From contig NZ_CP041743.1 of assembly GCF_007556815.1 (NCBI RefSeq), forward strand, positions 1,240,001-1,304,000: 64,000 bases of DNA. The letters run 5' to 3'. Position 1 is the stretch's first letter. Every line of letters begins with the position of its first letter. Positions 1 to 7,642 of this stretch are shown here, one piece after another. Both the position numbers and the translations under genes were made by a program. The notes below the pieces were generated by a model that saw nothing but the letters and a program-made list of their open reading frames with translations, was not told the DNA's origin and did no database searches. Origin of the DNA: Paraburkholderia megapolitana. GTDB taxonomy: Bacteria > Pseudomonadota > Gammaproteobacteria > Burkholderiales > Burkholderiaceae.

Positions 1-186
1 TTGCCGGATCTCGTCCGAAATCCGCCCACGCGACCAGAACTGGACACGCTCCGCGCCAGAGCAGCTTCGATCAAACCGAATCTGAAGAGCGAAGGAGCGA
101 AAAACAAGCTGAAGGAAATGCTCCGTCAGATTGACGGGTGCATGAGCTCGGCCGCACCGGCTCGCACGGGCTCCGCTTGGGATTGA
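1..186 (+). CDS. 3' end of an unidentified protein (truncated by window start)
   Basis: The frame is open from the first base and ends at TGA 184-186, so only the last 61 or so residues are visible and the true start probably lies outside the window. The tail is charged, with a Lys/Glu-rich stretch (KSEGAKNKLKEMLRQIDG) that could form a short helix, then a Ser/Ala/Pro-rich end. I do not recognise a family. It lies 133 bp upstream of the Pro-rich effector-like gene on the same strand and may belong to the same locus. The TTG at base 1 is not evidence of a real start. Confidence 0.45.
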   Translation: MPDLVRNPPTRPELDTLRARAASIKPNLKSEGAKNKLKEMLRQIDGCMSSAAPARTGSAWD

Positions 187-319
187 TGCAGATTGCGTGA
201 TATCGAGTGGACAGTCCGGTTGCTTCAGATTTGCCGCCATTTCTTCGTATGAATACCAGCGACCATAGGTCGACATTCATATGATCGGGGTGTGCCACTT
301 TCCGACCCCGAGGAGCGTT

Positions 320-1168
320 ATGCCCCGCATCGCAGATTCGCAACCCAGTCACGGCTCGCCGGCTTTTCACGGTACTTCGAGTGCGCCGGCGTCGCCAACG
401 CGGTCCCCGGCAACGCCACGACCCCCGGCAGGGGGTGCGCAGTTCGGCGCTCTGCAGAATTCGCGAGCACCGACACTGCAGAACCCGGGCGCTATGAGAC
501 GGAATTCCGCTCCGCCGGCATTGCCGCCGAAGACTCCGCTGGATTCGACGGGAAGCGGGGCTGCGCAGCCGGACCCCGCTGCGATGTTCAAGCAGATGTT
601 CTGGGGACCAACGCCCGATCGCCGTCATTCGATGCCGGACCTCGGTGGCGCTCAGGCGGGTTCACGGCCGCCGGTGCCGCCGAAGACGCCGGAACTGCCG
701 CCGAAGGTGCCATTGCCACCGCTGAAGGTGCCGTTGCAGTCGACGAACAACATGACGGGCGCCCATGGGGGGCCTGCGATGCCGTCACAGCACACCCGAC
801 CCTCAAGCCCCACCGGGAGCATGCTGAGCGGTTCCACGTTGTATAGCCAGTCGGCGAATAGCAGTACGACAACGCTGCACAATACGTCGACGCATGGATC
901 TTCTGCCGGTGGCGGAAAGCCGCTGCAATCGACCGGAGCCGGCGTCAAGCCGCAGAACTCGTTCAGGGCAACGCTCTCTTCGTGGGGAAGAAAGTTCGCC
1001 GCGTTCGCGCGTGGTAACGGGGACTACACAGAGCAGACGTCCGGGCCGAAACCGCAGTACGTGTCCGCGGCGCAATCACGTAGGAACTCGCGCCTGGAAA
1101 GATACGACACCGGTAACAGCGAGACGCTGACCGGAGGTTATGGCGATGGGAAATACGATCGCAAGTGA
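320..1168 (+). CDS. Pro/Ser-rich protein with SH3-ligand-like and RRxSxP motifs; candidate secreted effector
   Basis: Start chosen at ATG 320 because AGGAG (311-315) sits four bases upstream; an in-frame ATG at 281 has no such site. The 282-residue product has no membrane segment, no Sec signal and no enzyme domain that I recognise. The N-terminus (MPRIADSQPSHGSPAF) is Ser/Pro-rich and poor in acidic residues, a composition typical of type III secretion signals. Four PxxPxK motifs occur at residues 66-71, 117-122, 124-129 and 131-136, matching the class II SH3-ligand core. RRNSAP (60-65) and RRHSMP (101-106) match the basophilic-kinase and 14-3-3 mode I pattern RxxSxP, and another RRNS lies at 254-257. 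A basic amphipathic stretch (FRATLSSWGRKFAAFARG, 215-232) could touch membranes. Secretion and host targeting are inferences; no HrpII box (TTCG-N16-TTCG) was found upstream. It could instead be an unstructured cell-envelope or phage-derived protein. Confidence 0.75.
   Translation: MPRIADSQPSHGSPAFHGTSSAPASPTRSPATPRPPAGGAQFGALQNSRAPTLQNPGAMRRNSAPPALPPKTPLDSTGSGAAQPDPAAMFKQMFWGPTPDRRHSMPDLGGAQAGSRPPVPPKTPELPPKVPLPPLKVPLQSTNNMTGAHGGPAMPSQHTRPSSPTGSMLSGSTLYSQSANSSTTTLHNTSTHGSSAGGGKPLQSTGAGVKPQNSFRATLSSWGRKFAAFARGNGDYTEQTSGPKPQYVSAAQSRRNSRLERYDTGNSETLTGGYGDGKYDRK
668..730 (+). repeat. Three tandem heptapeptide-coding repeats (PxxPxK core)
   Basis: Residues 117-137 of the Pro-rich protein are three consecutive seven-residue units, PPVPPKT, PELPPKV and PLPPLKV. 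Each places Pro at positions 1 and 4 and Lys at position 6. A related copy (PALPPKT) occurs alone at residues 66-72. The 21-bp period in the DNA suggests expansion by unit duplication followed by drift. Confidence 0.75.
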
Positions 1169-1228
1169 TACACGACATGTGCACCGCTTGATTGTTGTCC
1201 ATCGTTGACAATGCCGTGCTCGACTGGA

Positions 1229-1256
1229 CGAGGAATGCCCAAGCCGGCATTCCTCG
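1229..1256. terminator. Bidirectional hairpin between convergent genes
   Basis: A perfect 11-bp inverted repeat (CGAGGAATGCC ... GGCATTCCTCG) with a six-base loop lies between the stop of the Pro-rich gene and the stop of the convergent MFS gene. The stem is strong but no T-tract follows on either strand, so intrinsic termination is likely rather than certain. Confidence 0.55.
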
Positions 1257-1258
1257 CT

Positions 1259-2620
1259 CTATCCATGCGCCAACGTCCGCAACCGCCAGAAAATCCCCGT
1301 TGACGCGAGCGTCACCGCACCGATGCAAACGAAGCTCAGCTGAAAACCCAGCGCAGGCGACCCCGTGTGCGCACCGAACACACTCGCCAGCGCGCCGCCA
1401 AGCGATGCGCCGAGCCCCATCGCAAGCATCTGCACCATCGAAAAGAGGCTGTTGCCGCTACCGGCGTCGCGATGCGACAGGTCCTTCAGCGTGACGCTGT
1501 TCATGGCGGCGAACTGCATCGAATTGGCGGCGCCGAAAATGGCGAGCAACACGATCTCGACGAACAGCGGTGTAGCTGGGGTAATCAGGCCAAACGTGAC
1601 AATCGTGATGCCGACCACGAGCGTGTTGATACGCAGGAACACGCTGTAGCCGAAGCGGCGTACAAGCGGTGTAATCCAGCGTTTCGCGAACGTGCCGGCG
1701 ACAGCGGCAGGCAACAGCATCAGCCCCGAGCGCAACGGCGAATAGCCAAGCTCGAGTTGCATCAAAAGCGGCAACAAGAACGGTGTGGCCGTCGTGCCGA
1801 TCCGGCAGATCAGGTTACCGGCGAGGCCCACCGCAAAATTGGGCTCGGCAAAGAGACCGAGCCGAAACAGCGGATTGGCATGTTTGCGTGCATAGGCCAC
1901 ATACGCGAGCACTGCGAAGATCGCGACCGTCAAGGCACCGAGCGTCCACATGCCGCGCGATCCACCCGTTGGGATATCGACGGCGAGCGAAGCGGTGATC
2001 ATCGCGAGTGAGAGAAGCGCATAGCCCATGTAGTCGAACGGCGGCGGATCGATCAGCGAATCGCGCGGCAGGTAGCGATAACCCGCGGCAAGGCCGATCG
2101 CGCCGATCGGTACGTTGATCAGGAAGATCCAGTACCAGGACGCGGATTCGATCAACCAGCCGCCGACTGTCGGCCCGACAATCGGCCCGACCTGGCTCGC
2201 GATCGAAATGAACGCGATAGCGGACACGTAGTCTTTGCCCGACACACTGCGCAGCACGGCGAGCCTGCCGACCGGCAGCAACATCGAACCGCCGACGCCT
2301 TGCAGCACCCGCGCCGCAACCAGTTGCGTCGCGCTATGTGCGGCCGCGCAACATAGCGAGCCGGCTACGAACACAAGAATGGCGCTGAAGTAGACGCGTC
2401 GTGTGCCGAAGCGATCCGCGAGCCAGCCTGACGCGGGCGTGAGCGTTGCCATCGTCAGCGTGTAGGCGACTACGACGTTGCTCATCGCGAGCGCATCTTC
2501 GCCGAAGGCGCGGGCGATTGACGGCAGGGCGGTGTTGACGATGGTCGTGTCGAGCGACTGCATGAAGAAGCCGGCGGCTACAGTCCAAAGCAGTGCGGTA
2601 TGAGAGGAAGTCCTGGACAT
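1259..2620 (-). CDS. MFS transporter, DHA2 (14-TMS, EmrB/QacA-like) family
   Basis: About 453 residues, highly hydrophobic throughout. The first helix holds the DHA signature LDTTIVNTALP (D-T-T-I-V-N-x-A-L-P is motif D1 of drug:H+ antiporters), followed by the A-type loop DRFGTRR and a motif-C-like stretch (GPIVGPTVGGWL). Function is proton-driven export of hydrophobic compounds through the inner membrane; the substrate is not predictable. I chose the Met at 2620, which leaves about ten residues before TM1. A GTG at 2734 would add a 38-residue Arg/Ala-rich leader with no family support. No outer-membrane or adaptor partner gene is adjacent. It converges on the effector-like gene, with a hairpin between. 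Confidence 0.85.
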   Translation of the reverse strand: MSRTSSHTALLWTVAAGFFMQSLDTTIVNTALPSIARAFGEDALAMSNVVVAYTLTMATLTPASGWLADRFGTRRVYFSAILVFVAGSLCCAAAHSATQLVAARVLQGVGGSMLLPVGRLAVLRSVSGKDYVSAIAFISIASQVGPIVGPTVGGWLIESASWYWIFLINVPIGAIGLAAGYRYLPRDSLIDPPPFDYMGYALLSLAMITASLAVDIPTGGSRGMWTLGALTVAIFAVLAYVAYARKHANPLFRLGLFAEPNFAVGLAGNLICRIGTTATPFLLPLLMQLELGYSPLRSGLMLLPAAVAGTFAKRWITPLVRRFGYSVFLRINTLVVGITIVTFGLITPATPLFVEIVLLAIFGAANSMQFAAMNSVTLKDLSHRDAGSGNSLFSMVQMLAMGLGASLGGALASVFGAHTGSPALGFQLSFVCIGAVTLASTGIFWRLRTLAHG

Positions 2621-2763
2621 CGGAGCGAAGAAAATGACAGCGTGTGAGAGGGCGCGCAGGGCAGGTCGTGCTGCGTCTGGCTTCTGGCGAGAGGGGAGAA
2701 GCGCTGTCTGTGTAACCTCGCGACGGCTCGCCACTCCCCTGTTTCAACGCACGTCAGCCGGAT

Positions 2764-3693
2764 TCAGGCTGCATCCATCTCCAGGTCTTCGATCTCTTCG
2801 CGCACGCCGTACCACTCGGCCCGATCGATGATCCTGGTCGCCCATTGGTAGTGCGTAGCCGGCTCGCACATCGCGTCGTCGAACTTGAATACCGCCGGCG
2901 CGTCGTTCGTCACGATGAGCCGTGCGCAGTCCAGGTCTTCCCTCCGAACTCTGAAAGCCTCGTTGATGAGCGGGATCTGCGCCGGATGAATCGCTGTTTT
3001 CCCCACGAGCCCATGAGAGATATCGAGCGCCAGTTCTTTCTTGAGTAATTCGGGCGCGGAAAACTGCTCGAACACGGGCGCGGTGAGCGAAAAACCTTGT
3101 GCGCCCATGATGCCGCCGAGCATCGGAATAACGTAGGCCATGGGCGTGCTGTACAGCGTCTCCAGCGGGTTTCTGCGTAACCCCATGGAGCCGAGCAGAT
3201 CGTTTGCCCCGATACGTAGCGCGACCACCCTGTCGCCGAAGCTGGCCTTGAGTCCTTCGCCCAGCTCGACCATCGCGCCGGGGCTGAATACCTCCGATGT
3301 CTCCAGCGTCGGCATCACCGCGAGCGCAGGGTTGCTGACGGCTGTGTCCCACTCATGCAGGTTTCTCAGGGAGATTTTGGGCAATACGAACCCATCCACG
3401 TGTCCGATTAGCGGCCAGTTGTTCAGGGTCGCCGCCATACCGGCGTTACGAGGCCGGACAAACAACAGCGGGCCATTCCCGGCGCACCCTCCTCGCGAGT
3501 CGATCTGCTCGAGCAACGCCTGCAGATTGCTCAATGCATAGTCGACTTGCGAAGCACTGACCGAGTCCTCGAGGCAGACGACCAGAGAGCGCAACTCGGG
3601 CAATTTCTCCCGGAAAACCACGTCGAGGATGTCAGTGCGCGTCGCAGGCATGTACAGCGTCCCGCCCAGTCTGAAAGGCGAAATCTTTTTCAT
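2764..3693 (-). CDS. HpcH/HpaI aldolase / CitE-like C-C bond lyase
   Basis: 309 residues with a TIM-barrel lyase layout: LYMPATRTDILD at the N-terminus where CitE proteins have LFVPG, VVCLEDSVSAS with the Glu-Asp metal/CoA region, and RIGANDLLGSMGLR near the middle, then GLVGKTAIHPAQ matching the conserved KxxIHPxQ motif. The LYMPATR start is closer to the C-C_Bond_Lyase group found in ATP-grasp/tellurite-type biosynthetic operons than to citramalyl- or citryl-CoA lyases, but no such partner genes are here. The likely reaction is retro-aldol cleavage of an acyl-CoA or hydroxy acid; the substrate is unknown. It is transcribed alone, away from a long AT-rich region. Confidence 0.8.
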   Translation of the reverse strand: MKKISPFRLGGTLYMPATRTDILDVVFREKLPELRSLVVCLEDSVSASQVDYALSNLQALLEQIDSRGGCAGNGPLLFVRPRNAGMAATLNNWPLIGHVDGFVLPKISLRNLHEWDTAVSNPALAVMPTLETSEVFSPGAMVELGEGLKASFGDRVVALRIGANDLLGSMGLRRNPLETLYSTPMAYVIPMLGGIMGAQGFSLTAPVFEQFSAPELLKKELALDISHGLVGKTAIHPAQIPLINEAFRVRREDLDCARLIVTNDAPAVFKFDDAMCEPATHYQWATRIIDRAEWYGVREEIEDLEMDAA

Positions 3694-3715
3694 TCGATAC
3701 TCCCGATAAATTGAA

Positions 3716-3877
3716 TTCGGAACGACTATTCAATCAGGAGCAAATAATGCATATTCCCGGTTTCGCTAAACCTGATGAGCGATAGGTATCCCCGCAGGTA
3801 CACATCTACGTGTATCTGCGATGAAAAGTGGGAATTCCGATTAATTGCCTGATTCGGAATTAACGACGTTCGGAATT
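3716..3877. repeat. Array of TTCGGAATT elements
   Basis: Copies: TTCGGAAC at 3716-3723, AATTCCGA (inverted) at 3833-3840, TTCGGAATT at 3853-3861 and TTCGGAATT at 3869-3877. The last two start 16 bases apart. Repeated short sites in a divergent promoter region suggest a transcription-factor target for the flanking genes; the factor is unknown. Confidence 0.45.
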
Positions 3878-4272
3878 GATGAAATGAGCAAGAAAATTTA
3901 AGGGTGAATCAAACATGCATGAATGCATTACGCTAATTCGCATAATGGAATCACATGTCGCTGGAATCCCCTCCGACCTGCATCTCTCCGCTAACTGCCG
4001 GCTTTGTTTTTTTCAATGCTACGACATGCTGAAAGGAATTTCAAAGAATTTTAGTGGAGAAATGTAATTTATGCGGTTTAACGTGACAACTCGCATAACC
4101 TGAATGAGAGTGAATGTAATACCCCCTTGTGCCGCTTTGTCACTTTGTCACTCGATCGAAATAAGATTCGAAATAATGCCATTGCCAGATTCAATTTCAG
4201 GCAGTGAATCAGCAAGAATAACGGCGAATAAAAGCCCCAGCCGTGGGTCGATGTTCTGCAGGCGCATCGTGC

Positions 4273-4320
4273 GCGGCGATCGCCGCATTAACGAATCCCG
4301 AAGCCCCGATTCGGGATTCG
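4273..4320. promoter_or_regulatory. Two adjacent palindromes in the leader of the itaconate operon
   Basis: GCGGCGATCGCCGC (4273-4286) is a perfect 14-base palindrome. Five bases on, CGAATCCCGAA (4292-4302) and TTCGGGATTCG (4310-4320) form a perfect 11-bp stem with a seven-base loop. They end 70 bases before the GTG of the first gene. They could be a regulator target or an attenuator-like hairpin; no T-tract follows. Confidence 0.5.
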
Positions 4321-4390
4321 CGACTTCGCGGCGAACGCGGTTCGGGTCCATAGTTGAGGCTGACGACCACCGCCAACGGGAGACCCCAAC

Positions 4391-5248
4391 GTGTCCGATT
4401 CCACCGCGAAGCTCGATGCATGGCTCGACAGGACCGAGACTTGTCGCGATACCGTGACCGCATTTCCGCTCGCGGCGTTGTCCGCGACGCTGGATTATCC
4501 GCAGACGGCTCAGCCCACGCAGGATGTACCGCCGCTGTGGCACTGGCTGTACTTTCTGCCAGTCTCGCCGCTCGCTACTGCGGGTGCGGACGGCCACCCG
4601 GAGCGCGGCGAGTTTCTGCCGCCCGTGCCGCTGCCGCGCAGAATGTGGGCTGGTGGCCGGGTCACGTTCCATGCACCGCTGCAGCCTGGCGACGTTGCGC
4701 AGCGCACGTCGACCATCGTCAATATCGAGGACAAGACCGGGCGTACGGGCCGGCTCGTGTTCGTGACCGTGCGGCACGAGATCGAGGTGAACGGCGAGCC
4801 GAGAATCGACGAAGAGCATGACCTCGTGTACCGCGAGGCGCCTTCCGCCACGGCCGACGAGCCGCGGAAAGAACCCGCCCGTGCGCCATCCGACGATACG
4901 TTCTCGCGCGTCATCCACCCCGATCCGGTGCTGCTGTTCCGCTATTCGGCGCTGACGTTCAACAGTCACCGCATTCACTACGACTATCCCTACGTCACGC
5001 AGGAAGAGGGCTATCCTGGCCTCATCGTGCACGGCCCGCTGATTGCCACACTGCTCGTCGACCTCGTGCGCGGCGAGCTGCCCGACGCAACGCTGTCGAC
5101 GTTTTCGTACCGCGCGCTGCGCCCGACCTTTGCGCCGCAGCCGTTCAGCGTGTGCGGCAAGCCGTCGGCCGATGGCCGCGGCGTCGAGCTGTGGGCGAAA
5201 GACCACGACGGCTATCTGACGATGCGTGCGTCGGCGACGCTTGCCTGA
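4391..5248 (+). CDS. ich: Itaconyl-CoA (mesaconyl-C4-CoA type) hydratase, MaoC/hot-dog family
   Basis: 285 residues starting at GTG 4391 with GGGAGA at 4376-4381. The product is a double hot-dog dehydratase of the FAS1-like/MaoC type. The C-terminal half carries FRYSALTFNSHRIHYD and GYPGLIVHGPL, the Asn/His/Asp-containing hydratase motif and the HGPL turn of this family. In Pseudomonas itaconate clusters the equivalent gene hydrates itaconyl-CoA to citramalyl-CoA in the cytosol. That role is inferred here from the downstream CoA transferase and CitE-like lyase. It is the first gene of a tightly packed operon, 18 bases before the acyl-CoA dehydrogenase. A mesaconyl-CoA hydratase role is the main alternative. 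Confidence 0.8.
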   Translation: MSDSTAKLDAWLDRTETCRDTVTAFPLAALSATLDYPQTAQPTQDVPPLWHWLYFLPVSPLATAGADGHPERGEFLPPVPLPRRMWAGGRVTFHAPLQPGDVAQRTSTIVNIEDKTGRTGRLVFVTVRHEIEVNGEPRIDEEHDLVYREAPSATADEPRKEPARAPSDDTFSRVIHPDPVLLFRYSALTFNSHRIHYDYPYVTQEEGYPGLIVHGPLIATLLVDLVRGELPDATLSTFSYRALRPTFAPQPFSVCGKPSADGRGVELWAKDHDGYLTMRASATLA

Positions 5249-5266
5249 ATTCCCTCCGAACCCGCC

Positions 5267-6430
5267 ATGCAAACCACTCACTCCGACCAGTTCCAGGACG
5301 TCCGCGAAGCGGTACGCGATCTCTGTCTGCAATTCTCCGGCGAATATTTTCGCAAGATCGACGAGGCGCGCGGTTATCCGGAAGCATTTGTCGATGCGCT
5401 GACGAAAGCCGGCTGGCTCGCTGCGCTGATACCGCAGGACTACGGCGGCTCCGGCCTCGGCTTGCTCGAGGCGTCGATCATCATGGAGGAGATCAATCGC
5501 GCGGGCGGTAACTCGGGTGCGTGCCACGGCCAGATGTACAACATGGGCACGCTGCTGCGCCATGGTTCGGCCGAACAGAAGCAGCGCTATCTGCCGAAAA
5601 TCGCGAACGGTGAACTGCGCCTGCAGTCGATGGGCGTGACCGAACCGACCACCGGCACCGACACGACGAAGATCAAGACCACCGCCGAGCGTCGTGGCGA
5701 CCGTTATGTGATCAATGGACAGAAGGTGTGGATCTCGCGCGTCCAGCATTCGGACCTGATGATCCTGCTCGCGCGTACGACACCGCTTGCCGATGTCACA
5801 CGGAAATCGGAAGGCATGTCGATCTTCCTCGTCGATCTGCGCGAAGCGATCGGCCACGGAATGACCGTGCAACCGATCCTGAACATGGTCAATCACGAGA
5901 CCAATGAACTGTTCTTCGACAACCTCGAGATTCCTGCGGAAAACCTGATCGGCGAAGAGGGGCAGGGCTTCAAATACATACTCGACGGACTCAATGCGGA
6001 ACGCACGCTGATTGCCGCCGAGTGTATCGGCGACGGTTACTGGTTCATCGACAAGGTCAGCGCTTACGCGAAAGAGCGCATCGTGTTCGGTCGGCCGATC
6101 GGACAGAACCAGGGCGTGCAGTTTCCGATTGCGCGCGCGTTCGTCAACGTCGAGGCTGCGAGCCTGATGCGCTTCGAGGCCGCGCGCCGTTTCGATGCGC
6201 ACGAACCATGCGGCGCCCAGGCGAACATGGCGAAGCTGCTTGCCGCGGATGCATCATGGGAAGCCGCCAACGCCTGCCTGCAATTTCACGGCGGCTTTGG
6301 CTTTGCGTGCGAGTACGACGTCGAGCGCAAGTTTCGCGAGACGCGGCTGTATCAGGTCGCGCCGATCTCGACGAACCTGATTCTCTCGTACGTCGCCGAG
6401 CATATTCTCGGCTTGCCGCGTTCGTTCTGA
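5267..6430 (+). CDS. Acyl-CoA dehydrogenase (itaconate-cluster type)
   Basis: 387 residues with the standard ACAD order: N-terminal helices, a beta domain with SMGVTEPTTGTDTTKIKT (flavin/substrate loop, 121-138) and QKVWISRVQHSD (152-163), and a C-terminal helical domain ending FHGGFGFACEYDVERKFR. The usual catalytic Glu in the late Y-E-G-T motif is absent; the corresponding segment reads YQVAPISTN. A Glu at residue 245 in GLNAERTLIA lies where isovaleryl-CoA dehydrogenase keeps its helix-G base, so catalysis is probably retained. It sits between the hydratase and CoA transferase, 11 bases before the latter. Its substrate may be a branched C5-dicarboxyl-CoA such as methylsuccinyl-CoA, which is inference. 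Electrons would pass to ETF. Confidence 0.88.
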   Translation: MQTTHSDQFQDVREAVRDLCLQFSGEYFRKIDEARGYPEAFVDALTKAGWLAALIPQDYGGSGLGLLEASIIMEEINRAGGNSGACHGQMYNMGTLLRHGSAEQKQRYLPKIANGELRLQSMGVTEPTTGTDTTKIKTTAERRGDRYVINGQKVWISRVQHSDLMILLARTTPLADVTRKSEGMSIFLVDLREAIGHGMTVQPILNMVNHETNELFFDNLEIPAENLIGEEGQGFKYILDGLNAERTLIAAECIGDGYWFIDKVSAYAKERIVFGRPIGQNQGVQFPIARAFVNVEAASLMRFEAARRFDAHEPCGAQANMAKLLAADASWEAANACLQFHGGFGFACEYDVERKFRETRLYQVAPISTNLILSYVAEHILGLPRSF

Positions 6431-6441
6431 GGGCCGACGAC

Positions 6442-7623
6442 ATGACGAGACCGCTCGACGGCATCAAGGTCATCACGCTCGAACATGCGATCGCCGCGCC
6501 GTTCTGCACGCGGCAACTCGCCGACATGGGCGCGCGCGTCATCAAGGTGGAGCGCCCCGGCTCGGGCGATTTCGCACGCGGTTACGACGAGCGCGTGCAC
6601 GGACTCGCGTCGCATTTCGTGTGGGTGAATCGTTCGAAGGAAAGTCTCACGCTCGATGTGAAGCATGAAGACGCCAGTCACATTCTCGATGCGCTCGTCG
6701 CCGATGCGGACGTGCTCGTGCAGAACCTCGCGCCCGGCGCGGCGGAGCGGCTCGGGCTTAGCTACGCCGCGCTCAGCGAGCGCTACCCGAAGCTCATCGT
6801 GTGCGATATCTCGGGCTATGGCGCGGACGGTCCGTACCGCGACAAGAAAGCCTACGACCTGTTGATTCAGAGCGAGTCGGGTTTTCTGTCGATCACCGGG
6901 TCGCCCGGTGCGCCCGCCAAGGCGGGTTGCTCGATCGCCGACATCGCAGCGGGCATGCACGCGTACGCGAGCATCCTCAATGCGCTGCTGCTGCGCGGAC
7001 GTACCGGCAAGGGTTGCCGGATCGACGTGTCGATGCTCGAGAGCATGGTGGAATGGATGGGCTATCCGCTGTACTACGCGATCGATGGACAGAGCCCGCC
7101 TGCGCTGTCGGGCGCTGCGCACGCGACGATCTATCCGTACGGCCCATTTCCAGCCGGTGACGGCAAGACGGTGATGCTCGGATTGCAAAACGAGCGCGAA
7201 TGGAAGCTCTTTTGCGAGCAGGTGCTCGAAGCCGCAACGCTTGCCGATGATCCGCGCTTCGACACGAACTCGAAGCGCTCCGCCGCACGCGAAGAACTAC
7301 ACGCCGTGATCGTGGCAGCATTCTCGACACTGAATACCGCAGACGTAATCGCGCGGCTCGATCATGCCGGTATCGCCAATGCACAGATGAACACGCTCAA
7401 CGATGTATGGGCGCATCCGCAATTACAGGCACGCGAACGCTGGCGCACCGTCGGTACGTCGGCCGGCGACATGCCCGCACTGCTGCCACCCGGTGTGCCC
7501 AACACCGTCGACCCGCGCATGGACGCGGTGCCGGCGCTCGGCGAACATACCGACGCGATACTCGGCGAACTCGGCTATACGTCCGCGCAGATCGACGCGT
7601 TGCGCACGGCCGGCGCCATCTGA
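6442..7623 (+). CDS. ict: Class III (CaiB/BaiF) CoA transferase, probable itaconate CoA transferase
   Basis: 393 residues; the start is ATG 6442, 11 bases after the dehydrogenase stop. Longer upstream readings of this frame overlap the dehydrogenase and are not real. Family III features: RPLDGIKVITLEHAIAAPFCTR at the N-terminus (Rossmann CoA site), IKVERPGSGDFAR, and Asp167 in SIADIAAGMHA, the position of the catalytic aspartate that forms the acyl-enzyme anhydride. It would activate itaconate to itaconyl-CoA using succinyl-CoA or a similar donor. The assignment to itaconate rests on operon partners shared with the P. aeruginosa cluster; other C4-C5 dicarboxylates are possible. Confidence 0.82.
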   Translation: MTRPLDGIKVITLEHAIAAPFCTRQLADMGARVIKVERPGSGDFARGYDERVHGLASHFVWVNRSKESLTLDVKHEDASHILDALVADADVLVQNLAPGAAERLGLSYAALSERYPKLIVCDISGYGADGPYRDKKAYDLLIQSESGFLSITGSPGAPAKAGCSIADIAAGMHAYASILNALLLRGRTGKGCRIDVSMLESMVEWMGYPLYYAIDGQSPPALSGAAHATIYPYGPFPAGDGKTVMLGLQNEREWKLFCEQVLEAATLADDPRFDTNSKRSAAREELHAVIVAAFSTLNTADVIARLDHAGIANAQMNTLNDVWAHPQLQARERWRTVGTSAGDMPALLPPGVPNTVDPRMDAVPALGEHTDAILGELGYTSAQIDALRTAGAI

Positions 7624-7642
7624 ACTTTCTGGAGATCAAGAC

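Larger units (their letters stand above)
3694..4390. promoter_or_regulatory. 697-bp AT-rich divergent control region
   Basis: No convincing gene is present. Most of 3694-4200 is visibly richer in A/T than the flanking genes, and it separates the orphan lyase (minus) from the itaconate operon (plus). It contains repeated TTCGGAATT elements (3716-3877), a repeated ATGCAT pair near 3913-3928 and two strong palindromes at 4273-4320 close to the operon start. It probably carries both divergent promoters and the LysR target, but I could not pick one clear -35/-10 pair. Confidence 0.5.

Noticed and set aside
187..319. HrpII/PIP-type box before the effector-like gene
   Set aside because: I looked for TTCG-N16-TTCG and similar; TTCG at 244-247 is followed by CATA at the required spacing, so no match.
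4148..6202. 684-codon open frame on the minus strand
   Set aside because: Lies antisense to the itaconate hydratase and acyl-CoA dehydrogenase genes; its product is Arg/His-rich low-complexity sequence typical of shadow frames in GC-rich DNA.
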